Assembly (NCBI GenBank): GCA_003427395.1
Contig: BFEA01000646.1
Coordinates: 355,633-406,409, forward strand
Length of the DNA: 50,777 nucleotides
Direction of reading: 5' to 3'
From: Chara braunii
Taxonomy: Eukaryota > Streptophyta > Charophyceae > Charales > Characeae
Made by a program: the position numbers and the translations under genes. Below, piece after piece: positions 42,540-50,777 of this stretch. The notes under the pieces are model-generated. The model was given only the letters and a program-made list of their open reading frames with translations. It searched no databases and was not told the DNA's origin. How positions within the stretch are numbered: the first letter of the stretch is position 1; each line of letters begins with the position of its first letter.

Positions 42540-43376
42540 AGGCTTCTACCATCAAGGAAAGATCATCGGCAAATAGTGAGCAGACAGGTATGGCTTCTTC
42601 TGGGATATAACTGACCTGTATTCTTTTAATGTGTTAATGTCCTTGTTACATCGTAGATTGGCTGCTAGGGCTTCCATTACAATCACAAAAAGAAGCGGGG
42701 CAATCGGATCTCCCTGTCTCACTGAACGTTCAAGTGCGATTGGTGGTGCTAGATTTCCATTTATCATCACCCTGGTGGTGGCGTCTGCATGTAGTATCTC
42801 TATCCACCTCCTGAATCCTGGTCCAACGTTGAATTTTTTCCAAACATTTATCAAGAAAAAACCAGTCCACATGATCATAAGCTTTCTCGAAATCTATGAA
42901 GATAAAGGCGGCGTTATGTTTGGATTGTCTCGATAATTTAATTAATTCATTAACCAGTAGTATGTTATCCTGGATATTCCTTCCCTCAATAAATCCTGTT
43001 TGAGTGGGATGAATGATATCAGTTGCTATTTTCTGCAATCGATTCGCGAGCGCCTTTGCTGCCAGTTTATATACCACTGGGAGGAGGGTGATAGGTCTAT
43101 AATTACGAATGTTTGTATGTCTCCTTTTTTGTACAACAAAGTCAGTACCCCTTGGTTCACTAGTTCCCCCACTCTTCCTGAGGTTCATACTGTGTCGTAG
43201 AAGTACATGAGGTTTTGGGCTAAAAAATCCCACATGACTTCCCAGAATTTTTTGGGTAATCCATCTATTCCTGGGGTCTTTTCCTCTTCCATCATCATGA
43301 GGGCTGTCCTGATTTCTTCTTTTGTTAGTGGTTGATCTAGCATGTAGCTCTGGTGTTCAATTATTTTTTTATTCAA
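42540..43376 (-). pseudogene. L1 reverse transcriptase core
   Basis: Motifs: LTKEEIRTALMMMEEEKTPG and DGLPKKFWEVMW, NIRNYRPITLLPVVYKLAAK, HPTQTGFIEGRNIQDN, AAFIFIDFEKAYDHVDW (motif A), NVGPGFRRWIEILH, LERSVRQGDPIAPLLFVIVM (motif B) and CSLFADDLSLMVEA (motif C, near 42580-42560). All catalytic Asp are present. Frame changes near 43200, 42870 and 42610 and a stop break the ORF. It is otherwise much better preserved than the plus-strand L1 RT. Confidence 0.92.
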
Positions 43377-43857
43377 GGGTTGAAGAAAATCTTCAATCTC
43401 TTTAATTCTATGTTCTTGAGGAAGGTGCTTGCATTCTGACTTAAAAAAGTTTTGATAGAAATCTCTCGCTATTTTCGTACATTATGCTGTCGATGTTACC
43501 AGGGATTGATGATTTCTTTGAGGATCAGAAAGAGCTTCGATGATTGTCCTGCCTGTTCTAGCCTTCGCCAAAGCAAAGAATCTAGCATCCATAGTCCCTT
43601 CAGTGATATAAACTTTCATCTTACCTCTAATTTTGATTCCTTGCCAACGGTGTTCCATATGATCTAGTAGTTTGGATTCCAGTCATAATTTCTGCATTAA
43701 TCTTAGCATGTTCTGACTCGTTTTGACTTTCCTTTTCTTGTTGGTGTAAGTCCTTGAGTCGTTGTTGTGTATTGATTTCTTTTAGATGGCACTGTTGAGC
43801 AAGTAATTTAGAGTATTCATTGCATTTACGGCCTAAAAAATTCAGACCGTTGTTGAA

Positions 43858-44765
43858 TCAACGTATATCGTCCTGTATTAGGTCCCTTTGTTCTCTCCAG
43901 AAGGACCAAACATCTTGAAGATATACTTTGAATCGATCAATCTTTACTAGAGAAGTGTTCAGTTTGTAGAATCCTCTACCTTGATCCGTTTTTTTCCTGA
44001 AAGATAATAACAACACATTCATGGCGTGATCAAGGCCTGGAAAGACACTTTGAGGGAAGATGTCTGCTATTTGTACAGCTCCTTCCAACTCATTTGACAG
44101 TAGTATAAGGTCTATGCGAGATTTTGAGGTTCTCGTCATTTGACCCTTTCTGAAGCACGTGTAGGTTCGTTTTGTAGGGAAGAGGCCCTGTAGGCATCAA
44201 AGAGGTGTAATGACTGGCACAAACCCTCAATGATTTGCTCATCCATCTCAATGTAAGCTGGACAGGGGGAGGGGATTTGCATGCGATCCAGGTGTCTATT
44301 GGGAGCTGCGTTGAAATCCCCTGCCATTACCACTGGGATCCCTACTGGAAGACGATTCTTTAAGGATTCAAAGAATCTTCTTCTTTCCGCTACTTCGTTT
44401 GGGCCATAGACACACAAGATAGTTACTACCTCTATTTCCAGCATTGTTAATACAAATACCCATCTCCCCTCTTCTTTGTCTGCTTCCCAGTATAGGGGCT
44501 CAATCCTTGAGTTTGGCGGGATCCAAATGGCTACCCCTGCACTACCTGATCGTGGGGAGTGTGCTCTAAAGGCTTGATGAGGCCATATCTGTTTGTGTGT
44601 ATGTTGATGATCTGGTTTATCCATTAAGTGTGTCTCTTGTATGCAGATAGCATCGGGCCAGTCTCTGCCTTCCACTCCTTTGAATTGTTCATAGATGGCC
44701 TGTCTTTTTTGTGGCTTGGCAGAAGCTAGGCCGTTCACATTGAGCGACCGAAGGTCTAAGTCCGC
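43858..44765 (-). pseudogene. L1 APE-type endonuclease
   Basis: LNVNGLASAKPQKRQ (catalytic Asn), AICIQETHLM (Glu), SGSAGVAIWIPPNSRIEPLY, TILCVYGPNEVAE, PVVMAGDFNAAPNRHLDR (Asp, Asn), then after a frame change near 44140 SRIDLILLSNELEG (Ser-Arg-Ile-Asp) and FPGLDHAMNVLLLSF (Asp-His). Every catalytic position of the exonuclease III/APE fold is kept. The enzyme would nick the target to start reverse transcription. The single frameshift lies between PTRASERVK and MTRTSKSRID. Confidence 0.92.
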
Positions 44766-44889
44766 TGCTCTTTTTAGAAACTTTCATTCCTTGTTTCTAT
44801 TATAAAGCACGTCAACTGTGTTCAATTTTTTCCATCTTTGCTTTTAACTATAGTATTTTCACATAATTTCGAGAAAATTTACTAAGTAA

Positions 44890-45440
44890 GAGAAAGATCA
44901 CAGGGTCAGCCAATGCCCTGAGTCCAACTTACCTCCTTGTTTTAGTAGTTCTTGCTCATTTCTCAACAGGCGAGAGAGCAAGATCTGGACATCAGTTTCA
45001 TACCACAATTCTCCGGCCTTGATTTTCAACTCTTGAAGTTCCGCTAACATATTTGGAGTAAACCAACATAGATCTACAGTCTTTGAGTGCTAGTAGCGAA
45101 GGAATACGTTTGTGGCTGACACCTGATGAGAGTGTGCCGAGAGAATGAATAGTGTCAATCCTCCCAGGGGAAGCTGCGCTTGAATAACTTTAGTTATTTC
45201 GACTTTGAAGCGCTCTTCCCCCGTCATTTTTCCTAATAGGGGTGATAGAATGCCAGTCGGTGTTCCCTGAACTGTTACTTCTCTGTGTACAGATCCAGCT
45301 GGCTCCAACAGGCCAATCTCCCATTCTCCTTTACTTTGTCTAACTGGTAGGATCAGAATGCCTGGTTTGGAAAGTGCCAGATCTGCATATCCTTTCGAAA
45401 GTAGGATTTGCAGTTTCTGTCTTCTGCTGACTTACATATC
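44890..45440 (-). pseudogene. Unrecognised L1 domain between ORF1 and endonuclease
   Basis: The minus strand has a near-continuous frame reading QILLSKGYADLALSKPGILI, LPVRQSKGEWEIGLLEPAGS, VTVQGTPTGILSPLLGKMTG, ERFKVEITKVIQAQLPLGGL, HQVSATNVFLRY, a TAG stop near 45090, then HSKTVDLCWFTPNMLAELQE and WYETDVQILLSRLLRNEQEL. It is about 175 residues with mixed strand/helix character. It is not part of the usual L1 ORF1 or endonuclease. It may be the C-terminal domain of ORF1. I do not recognise a family. Confidence 0.45.
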
Positions 45441-45562
45441 TTCTGGAGGTGAAAGCGGCGGGAGTGAGGGATGTTTCTGCAATCCATTTGGTTGGGGTTT
45501 TATCATTTGGGTGGTTTCAACTTTTTTTTCCCACTCTTTCCTGTTTTCCGGATCTGTTGTCC

Positions 45563-46600
45563 CTAGTTCTTGATGATTTCCTCCTCCCTCTGATGTTGTT
45601 CTCTTGTCATAACCTCTTTTTGTTGTTTCTCCGCGGGATCTTCCTGTGATTGTGGGAGTAACAGGAATTTACTTTCCCCTGTTACTTCTGATACCACTTC
45701 CTGGATACTACCGGTAGTCTTGGTTTCATTCACCCGTTTCGGGGGAGAGTCTTCCCACTTCAGCAGAGGAAGACTGACACTTTTCTCTTCCCCCCTCGAT
45801 CCTTTCTCCTCCCCCTCCCCTGTCTTACCTTCGCTGCATCTGGCTCCTTTTGGCCCACTTATTCTTCCTTTCCCTAGTTCTTTGACAAACCCGCTGCCCC
45901 CTTCCCCTGCATCCCCGCCCATTGGGGTGTATTCTTCCTCCCTCTCTCCTCCTGTTGGTCTTTCTTCCACCTCTCCCTCTTCCTCCCCCAACCCTTGTCT
46001 TATGTCTGTCACAGCGCCCTCCTGTTCCAATGTCAGTTCCATTGTATGTTTCTCCTCTGCCTTTGCTGTTTGTTTCTCCACGACTGCGCCTGTGGTTTGG
46101 CTTGATGAGAGAGAGTTGGGGGGAACAACTCTTGGCCCTACATTTGATTCTGCATTTGGAAAGCTCGTTACCACCATTTTCACTGTGTCCTGGGTACTAC
46201 ATGTTTGTGTTGTTTCCACTGTGAGCGTGGTACAACTTTCTCTTGCTTGTTTCACTGTGTGATTACTAGGGGAAATTATTTTTTTTAAAAATTTTATTCC
46301 TTCGTTCATTGCCCCTAGTCCTTTGATGACCACCGATTTCTCAGACTCCGGACCCTTGGTATTAATTAGGCTTTTTTTAGTGCGCTCTCCTTTTCCCTCT
46401 GCGATTGTTGTCTTAGCCAGTAGTGGTGAAGTGTTTTCTTCTTCCATGTGGACCGATGAATTATGAGAAATCTGTTTTGAGGGCAATTTTTCTTTCTCAC
46501 TAATTAGTCCTCCTGTTGTCGACTGTTTATTCAAACTTTCTTGGCCTTGGACTGGGGGGGGTGGAGTCGCATTGCCACTATACGCAATAAGCGATGACAC
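45563..46600 (-). CDS. L1-linked disordered acidic/Glu-rich frame
   Basis: This 345-codon frame is dominated by Glu, Gly, Ser, Thr and Lys (EEGEVEERPTGGEREEEYTP, GEGEEKGSRGEEKSVSLPLL). It has no recognised fold and overlaps the C-terminal end of frame 46917-46531. It lies between ORF1 and the endonuclease of the minus-strand L1 in the same orientation, so it is probably the disordered tail of a frame-shifted long ORF1. Alternative: a separate small ORF. Confidence 0.45.
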   Translation of the reverse strand: MSSLIAYSGNATPPPPVQGQESLNKQSTTGGLISEKEKLPSKQISHNSSVHMEEENTSPLLAKTTIAEGKGERTKKSLINTKGPESEKSVVIKGLGAMNEGIKFLKKIISPSNHTVKQARESCTTLTVETTQTCSTQDTVKMVVTSFPNAESNVGPRVVPPNSLSSSQTTGAVVEKQTAKAEEKHTMELTLEQEGAVTDIRQGLGEEEGEVEERPTGGEREEEYTPMGGDAGEGGSGFVKELGKGRISGPKGARCSEGKTGEGEEKGSRGEEKSVSLPLLKWEDSPPKRVNETKTTGSIQEVVSEVTGESKFLLLPQSQEDPAEKQQKEVMTREQHQREEEIIKN

Positions 46601-47186
46601 ATTTGGTGCCAGCTCACCCCTTCTGGCAGACCTTGTTCAAGTGTTGTTCGGAGGCTTGAGCTGGTCTCCAATAGTGAGACGAGATGTATGTAGGTGTCAT
46701 CCCAAAACTCCTCCGAGTGACCCTGAAATCTTAGTCTGAGGTTTTCCAGCAACCAATCCGCCACCTTTCCCAAATATGAGATCCGGTCCTCCGACTGTGC
46801 TTGTTCATCCCCAGCGTGCGTGGATCTTATCGGGAGCTGTGTTGCTCCTGGAATGGGGTCCACTTCCATTGGTTGTACCCCGAACGCGTCCTTCAGGGGG
46901 TCCAGGTCCATTGGCACCGGATCTTTATCGACCAGTGACTCGCTTGAGGAGGTTTCTAACCCTGCTATTTTTTCTTTGCCTTTTGAAACCTTGCTCTCTT
47001 GAGATTTTGAATCTTTGTTCTCATATGCTTGCTCACTTGGGTCTTTTCTTCCCCCTTCTTTGTCCAGAGGGTTGAAGGGGTTGCCTGTCGGGATGTAAAA
47101 ACCGGCTTTTGGACCGAAGCGGCTTCCGTTCTGTCGTGATTTCTGTGGCTCGTGGGGTTGCTTGTTTGTGCTTTCTTTCTTCTCAC
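46531..47186 (-). pseudogene. L1 ORF1 middle region remnants
   Basis: Frames 47186-46965 (Lys/Arg/Thr-rich) and 46917-46531 (MPMDLDPLKDAFGVQPMEVD, GKVADWLLENLRLRFQGHSE, TYIHLVSLLETSSSLRTTLE) follow ORF1. The second has regular helices and could be a folded domain. Stops and frame changes separate the pieces. Confidence 0.45.
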
Positions 47187-47334
47187 CCCCTATTTTTTCC
47201 CCTGGTAATCCTGGGGGCTTGGATTTGGTTTGCTGTTGCAGTCTAGCATTGTGTCCAGCGGATTGCTGTGATTGAGGTTTTCATTCTGCTGGCGGACGTA
47301 CTGCCCTACGTGGATCTCCCCTCCCTTCCCAAGT

Positions 47335-48882
47335 CTACCCGTTGGCTTGTCCTCCTGTTGACTGGTCATCCACGTAGACCCATCCCTCATACCCTGGGAT
47401 AGTAGGGATCCACTTGTTTGCACGTTGAGGGTCTTTTTTCAGCTGTCCCTCTGTGCCCGCTGTCTGTTGGGGGTGCTGTGGACAGGCCGTCTCAATGCTC
47501 AGGTGGCCGTAAGCTCTGCACTTGTAACACCACGGTCTAAACTTGTGGGCTGTGTGAATTTGGTACAGCCTTCCTCTCATTTTAAATGGAATGATATCAT
47601 CTAGGGAGAAGGGCTGATCTTTGGGCAAATCCAAAGCCATCATCAAATAGTCGTCCCTCTTGGCCACGTATGTCGATAGTGGGTCAATGAAGTCGATAAT
47701 TTTGTATTGTTGGCTAAAGTCGTGGATGAATGTTGCTTGTACTTCTACTGCAATGTGTCTGAATTCTACCCAGTAGTAATCCCTCATTAACTGGTCTCTC
47801 TTCTCTTCCGGGCCTATCTTCTTTGGCATCCATGGGTAGATACGAACGTCCGACCTGTCCCATTGCAGTTTTTTCCAACCCTCCATTTTTTGTTTGTCCT
47901 GTTCGAACAGACTGAGAATCGTAAAGACTGTGGGTGTCACGGGCTGGATAAGAAAAAACTCCTGAACTGCTTCAGCGCTGTCTTTCAATGATTCCAGTCT
48001 TTTGCACAGCCATTTGATTTTATCATTCACTGACCGGAGTGCACTGTCATCGTAGAAAATCCAGTTGCTGGCATGTTTTATGTAAACAACGTCCCTCTGG
48101 GCCAGTTTGTCTGCAGGGTAAGACTTCATCAGCGTCTTCCTTCCCCCTTGGTCCACAACTTTCTGTTCCGAGGGCAGGAGGAAGAGCATGAGGAAATATG
48201 CCCTTGCAGATGATAAATTCCTCAATGGAACTTTTACTTCCTCCGCTGGCAGGCTGGGGTCACTTCCTGATGGTCTCAAGATAGTCAAGGATTTTTCCTC
48301 AAGGGTTTCCCTCACTTTCTTTGCCCATGAGGGTTGTCCTGTTGGTTGTGGGGATTGTGAAACTTGTGCTGACTGTGCTGACTGTTGTGACAGTCTGTCA
48401 CTCTCTGTTCTCTCTGTTCTTTCTGTTCTCATTTCTTCCTCTGTCAGCACCTCCCCCTCCTCCTCCTCCTCTTCTTCCATCATGAGGTCCTGGTCAGGAG
48501 AGGTCGCCCCTCGCTGCTCCGATGCCGGTTGTCCCTCTGCAACTCCTGGTAGCAACTGTTGAAACTGTTGAGGCTGTTGGGTGTGCGTAATGTGGGTGAG
48601 AGATGGAGAGGGGAGGAGCAGAGTCTGTGCTCTGTTTACGTGCGGAAGCCCTTTCCCCTGCATTGTCTTTTCGTTTGATACTCTTTGAGATGGTTCGATT
48701 TGCATATCTTCCATCGATCCCCCTTCACTGGGTTTCTGTGCACTCCCCAATCTGTTACCACTGAGCACCGTTGGGCGGGTATAGGGGCTTGGGCTTAGTT
48801 GTCTGAGAAGGTTGTGGCACATTGCGCCTTGGTAGAACAGTAGGGATCCAGTACCCCTTGCCTTGTTATATCCTAGCTTCAT
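47335..48882 (-). CDS. L1 ORF1 protein with CCHC zinc knuckle
   Basis: The ATG at 48882 starts MKLGYNKARGTGSLLFYQGA, about 30 bp inside the 5' A tract. The 515-residue product has an acidic linker at about 130-150 (MMEEEEEEEGEVLTEEE), a Ser/Gln/Thr-rich stretch, a central domain at about 210-430 (YFLMLFLLPSEQKVVDQGGR, AVEVQATFIHDFSQQYKIID, DYLMMALDLPKDQPFSLDDI) resembling the plant LINE DUF4283-type region, and the knuckle FRPWCYKCRAYGHLSIETAC at about 446-465. It would bind element RNA. No internal stop is present. It is the longest intact frame of this L1. Confidence 0.85.
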   Translation of the reverse strand: MKLGYNKARGTGSLLFYQGAMCHNLLRQLSPSPYTRPTVLSGNRLGSAQKPSEGGSMEDMQIEPSQRVSNEKTMQGKGLPHVNRAQTLLLPSPSLTHITHTQQPQQFQQLLPGVAEGQPASEQRGATSPDQDLMMEEEEEEEGEVLTEEEMRTERTERTESDRLSQQSAQSAQVSQSPQPTGQPSWAKKVRETLEEKSLTILRPSGSDPSLPAEEVKVPLRNLSSARAYFLMLFLLPSEQKVVDQGGRKTLMKSYPADKLAQRDVVYIKHASNWIFYDDSALRSVNDKIKWLCKRLESLKDSAEAVQEFFLIQPVTPTVFTILSLFEQDKQKMEGWKKLQWDRSDVRIYPWMPKKIGPEEKRDQLMRDYYWVEFRHIAVEVQATFIHDFSQQYKIIDFIDPLSTYVAKRDDYLMMALDLPKDQPFSLDDIIPFKMRGRLYQIHTAHKFRPWCYKCRAYGHLSIETACPQHPQQTAGTEGQLKKDPQRANKWIPTIPGYEGWVYVDDQSTGGQANG

Positions 48883-48909
48883 TTTGACTTTCCTTTCTTC
48901 TCCCCTCTT

Positions 48910-48912
<3 letters not shown>

Positions 48913-48940
<28 letters not shown>
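48913..48940. repeat. T28 homopolymer at 5' end of the minus-strand L1
   Basis: The 28 T on the plus strand (A on the minus strand) stand directly between the target duplication and the start of the L1 5' leader. A similar run (39903-39930) is the normal 3' tail. Confidence 0.95.
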
Positions 48941-48943
<3 letters not shown>

Positions 48944-49129
48944 TCATCGACAACTTCGTAAACGGGACTCTAGGAAACGGGAAGCTGGGGCGGATAGAGG
49001 ACAACCACCTCAGGTGCATATGGGCACAGACTGCTCGACTGGAGAGGGACATGGAAGGGCTGGCGGATGTTGAGTCGGAGCCAAGCGAAGCAGGGCCTAT
49101 GGAGGCCAGCATTGCTTCAGATTGAAAAC
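48941..49129 (+). pseudogene. Continuation of the interrupted plus-strand L1
   Basis: The segment begins with the target duplication and continues DIIDNFVNGTLGNGKLGRIE, DNHLRCIWAQTARLERDMEG, LADVESEPSEAGPMEASIAS and a stop. It joins the coding text before 39902 in orientation and, allowing one frame change, in sense, so it is the distal end of the older L1. I do not recognise a domain in it. Confidence 0.6.
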
Positions 49130-49350
49130 CGCCATGTAGAACAGGGGTTGAAAGGGGCACAGGACCTGGGGCGTTAGCACTCACTGCCGAGGTCGGCCAG
49201 AGAACTAGGGGAAACAGAAAAGCACCACACTGCTCTAGCTGACAAAGTATATCAGGCGGCTGACTGGCTGGCGGATGTTTGGTCGGAGCCAAGCGAAGCA
49301 AGGCCTATGGAGGCCATCATTGCTTCAGACTGAAAACCGCCATCATAGGT
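49057..49350. repeat. Direct duplication of an ~80-bp segment
   Basis: GCTGGCGGATGTT...TCGGAGCCAAGCGAAGCA followed by GGCCTATGGAGGCCA and GCTTCAGA(T/C)TGAAAACCGCC occurs at about 49058-49133 and 49268-49344, spacing about 210 bp. Confidence 0.8.
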
Positions 49351-49816
49351 TTCTACCAGCTTTGGGCCTGATGTCTTCTGGAGTTTCAGGGTATTAGTGC
49401 TGGAAAGATTGTTTTTTGGGACATCGTAGGATGCCGGACCCGGTTGCCAGCACAAACTGAAGCTGGGTAATGGCCCCAGTTCTCTCCAGGTTGATTTGTG
49501 AGGTCCGCAGCCTCAAACTACATTTCATGAAATAAAATTGCTCCATCTTTCGCACAAGAAAAATATATGTATATATCGTCACACTTGTCCACTAGGCTCC
49601 GTACGAGACTGGGACTTTGGCCCTCCTTTGCTCGGAATGACCACATCAGGCCCCCTTCCTTTTTAGTAGTCCGGTTAGGGGCTCCAATCCATTGTGGCGA
49701 ACAGTGCCTGTTGTAAAACGGGTCCAGCGTCCCAAGATACATCAGATGGATGCAAGAAAGACAAAAGTTCTCAGTACAGCTCCCACTAATAGACTGGAGC
49801 AGCCAGACCCGGTACA
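49351..49816. other. No recognisable gene
   Basis: The minus-strand frame here reads GTLDPFYNRHCSPQW near 49735-49690. A similar GTLDP...CSP text appears on the minus strand at about 40052-40015, inside the minus-strand L1's 3' region. The meaning is unknown. Confidence 0.4.
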
Positions 49817-49927
49817 CTACAGTTTTCCCCCGAATACAACGTACGGTCATTAAAGCTGAATTTAGACTGAAAGCTACACCAAATTCAGCTATAATGACCG
49901 TGCGTTGTATTCGGGGGAAGACTGTAG
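49817..49927. mobile_element. 111-bp inverted-repeat (MITE-like) element
   Basis: Arms 49817-49863 and 49881-49927 match as inverted repeats at 44 of 47 positions, with a 17-base loop. The outer ends are CTACAGT(T/C)TTCCCCCG, resembling Tc1/mariner-type ends that start with CTACAGT. The nearest TA dinucleotides are at 49813-49814 and 49928-49929, so a TA duplication is possible but not clean. The structure would fold into a long RNA hairpin if transcribed. Confidence 0.75.
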
Positions 49928-50505
49928 TAATGTGGCTTTGCTTTTTAAAGTGGGGGAAAAACAAAGAAGATAATTTCTGAAGTCTTGCTGAGCTACACTG
50001 AGGCATTTTCTGCCTCTTCAGTTGTTCCAGCTGCCAGCTTGGAGGCCTCTGCAGAACTCTCCCACGCACCTCAGGCTCACATCTAGTCGTGCTGGCAGAG
50101 AATCTGGTCAGAGAATCAGATACGTGGAGCTCGCATGTTGCTAAAGCTGAATGCTTCGTTTCTTGTCTTTTCTTTTCTTTTTGAGACAACTGCGCTTGTG
50201 ACCGCTGCACAGTTCAGAATTTGCAGAAATAACAGTCCACTGCAAGATTGGGCCGTGAGCAGTTCAAAACAGCATGCGTTCTATGGCCTACCCGTTCATA
50301 AGTGGCAAAAACGGGAGGTGGCCTGGGCTAGTGGTACCTCCCTTTATCCCGTGACCTGGCCTGGGAGCAGGTACCGGTAGCAGGCCCTCCTGATTTTTTT
50401 GTTGTTTTTTTTTTTCCGTTTTTGGCTTCTGGCGGGAATAGGTTCGGGCTGGAGAACGATCCGAAAAGCCACCCACAGCGCCATGTGCCCCGTTAACACC
50501 CGCCC

Positions 50506-50510
<5 letters not shown>
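49928..50510. other. No recognisable gene
   Basis: No domain or RNA gene is seen. T-rich runs lie at 50163-50181 and 50395-50420. Confidence 0.5.

Positions 50511-50586
<76 letters not shown>
50511..50586. repeat. (TC)n microsatellite
   Basis: About 37 uninterrupted TC units. A second array at 50710-50777 runs off the window end. Confidence 0.97.
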
Positions 50587-50588
<2 letters not shown>

Positions 50589-50679
50589 GCCCTTTGCGTC
50601 TGCTGCTCGGCCCACCAAAGTGCAAATGTATCTGGTCCATTGTCTGCGTCAGATAAATTCGCAACATTTTGTTTTTGGA

Positions 50680-50704
50680 CATGCTAATCTTCTCTGTATC
50701 TTTC

Positions 50705-50708
<4 letters not shown>
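50680..50708 (-). pseudogene. U6 snRNA fragment
   Basis: The minus strand reads ATTGGAAAGATACAGAGAAG then ATTAGCATG. This matches the most conserved part of U6 spliceosomal RNA (ATTGGAACGATACAGAGAAG, ATTAGCATG) at 28 of 29 positions and includes the ACAGAGA box and the AGC of the catalytic triad. The 5' stem-loop is replaced by the GA microsatellite, and the sequence after GCATG (TCCAAAAACAAAATG) is not U6, so it is a fragment, not a working gene. Such pieces often arise when a LINE RT switches template to U6. Confidence 0.8.

Positions 50709-50709
<1 letters not shown>

Positions 50710-50777
<68 letters not shown>
50710..50777. repeat. (TC)n microsatellite at window end
   Basis: Uninterrupted CT/TC units from about 50710 to the last base; it directly abuts the U6 fragment. 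Confidence 0.97.

Larger units (their letters stand above)
39903..48940 (-). mobile_element. ~9-kb L1 LINE, minus strand, near full-length
   Basis: This copy is bounded by a 14-16-bp direct repeat (39889-39902 and 48941-48954), with a poly-A tail on the minus strand (T run 39903-39930). Coding order: ORF1 with CCHC knuckle (48882-47335), a long disordered region, an unrecognised domain (45430-44890), APE endonuclease (44765-43858), RT (43376-42552), post-RT (42427-40952) and a C-terminal zinc segment (40920-40490). It sits inside the plus-strand L1. Frameshifts in ORF2 make this copy inactive, but preservation and duplications suggest a fairly recent insertion. A second A28 tract (T run 48913-48940) lies at its 5' end. 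Confidence 0.88.

Noticed and set aside
50511-50777. Complete U6 gene
   Set aside because: The 5' stem-loop and the sequence after AGCATG are absent; only 29 bases match.

Overview
This window looks like transposon-rich nuclear DNA of a streptophyte green plant, most likely a charophyte alga such as Chara. That identification is inference. The clues are a nad5 fragment of plant mitochondrial type, an LTR with the plant initiator-Met tRNA primer-binding site, a decayed chromodomain Ty3/gypsy element, plant-type L1 LINEs and Penelope-like elements (PLEs) with an N-terminal GIY-YIG domain, an arrangement known from green algae. I found no convincing intact host gene. Nearly everything recognisable is a mobile element, an element remnant, a simple repeat or a captured RNA/organelle fragment.

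Layout. 1-9 kb: mostly featureless, with small inverted repeats, a short L1 fragment (2.5 kb), a nuclear copy of mitochondrial nad5 (5.9 kb) joined to an L1 reverse transcriptase fragment (6.0-6.5 kb). 9.1-10.6 kb: a decayed L1 ORF1/endonuclease and an LTR. 11.7-18 kb, minus strand: a decayed Ty3/gypsy chromovirus (gag, protease, RT, RNase H, integrase, chromodomain). 18-21 kb: tandem repeats and a long Asn/acid-coding trinucleotide array. 21.9-33.2 kb, minus strand: two PLE copies head-to-tail, inserted as one unit into a degenerate ~250-280 bp tandem repeat. 33.2-36.6 kb: small tandem repeats, a second LTR of the 10.3-kb family with its primer-binding site, and a hAT-like non-autonomous element. 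36.6-49.1 kb: a plus-strand L1 interrupted by a 9-kb minus-strand L1 with clear target-site duplications. 49-50.8 kb: an inverted-repeat element, a U6 snRNA fragment and TC microsatellites.

The most interesting system is the PLE pair. In coding order it has a CCHC zinc-knuckle/coiled-coil ORF1, a TGATG stop/start overlap, a SAP-like basic segment, a +1 frame step shared by both copies, an N-terminal GIY-YIG nuclease, a long linker, a reverse transcriptase and a 3' region with a microsatellite. That 3' region in copy B also holds a minimal type-I hammerhead ribozyme motif; copy A keeps a mutated version. Permuted (Naiad/Chlamys-type) PLEs and PLE hammerheads are already described. The ORF1 with a stop/start overlap and the shared frame step are the parts that may be new. 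Each copy is broken, but at different places. Copy B also carries a 490-bp hAT-like insertion, for which copy A supplies the empty site.
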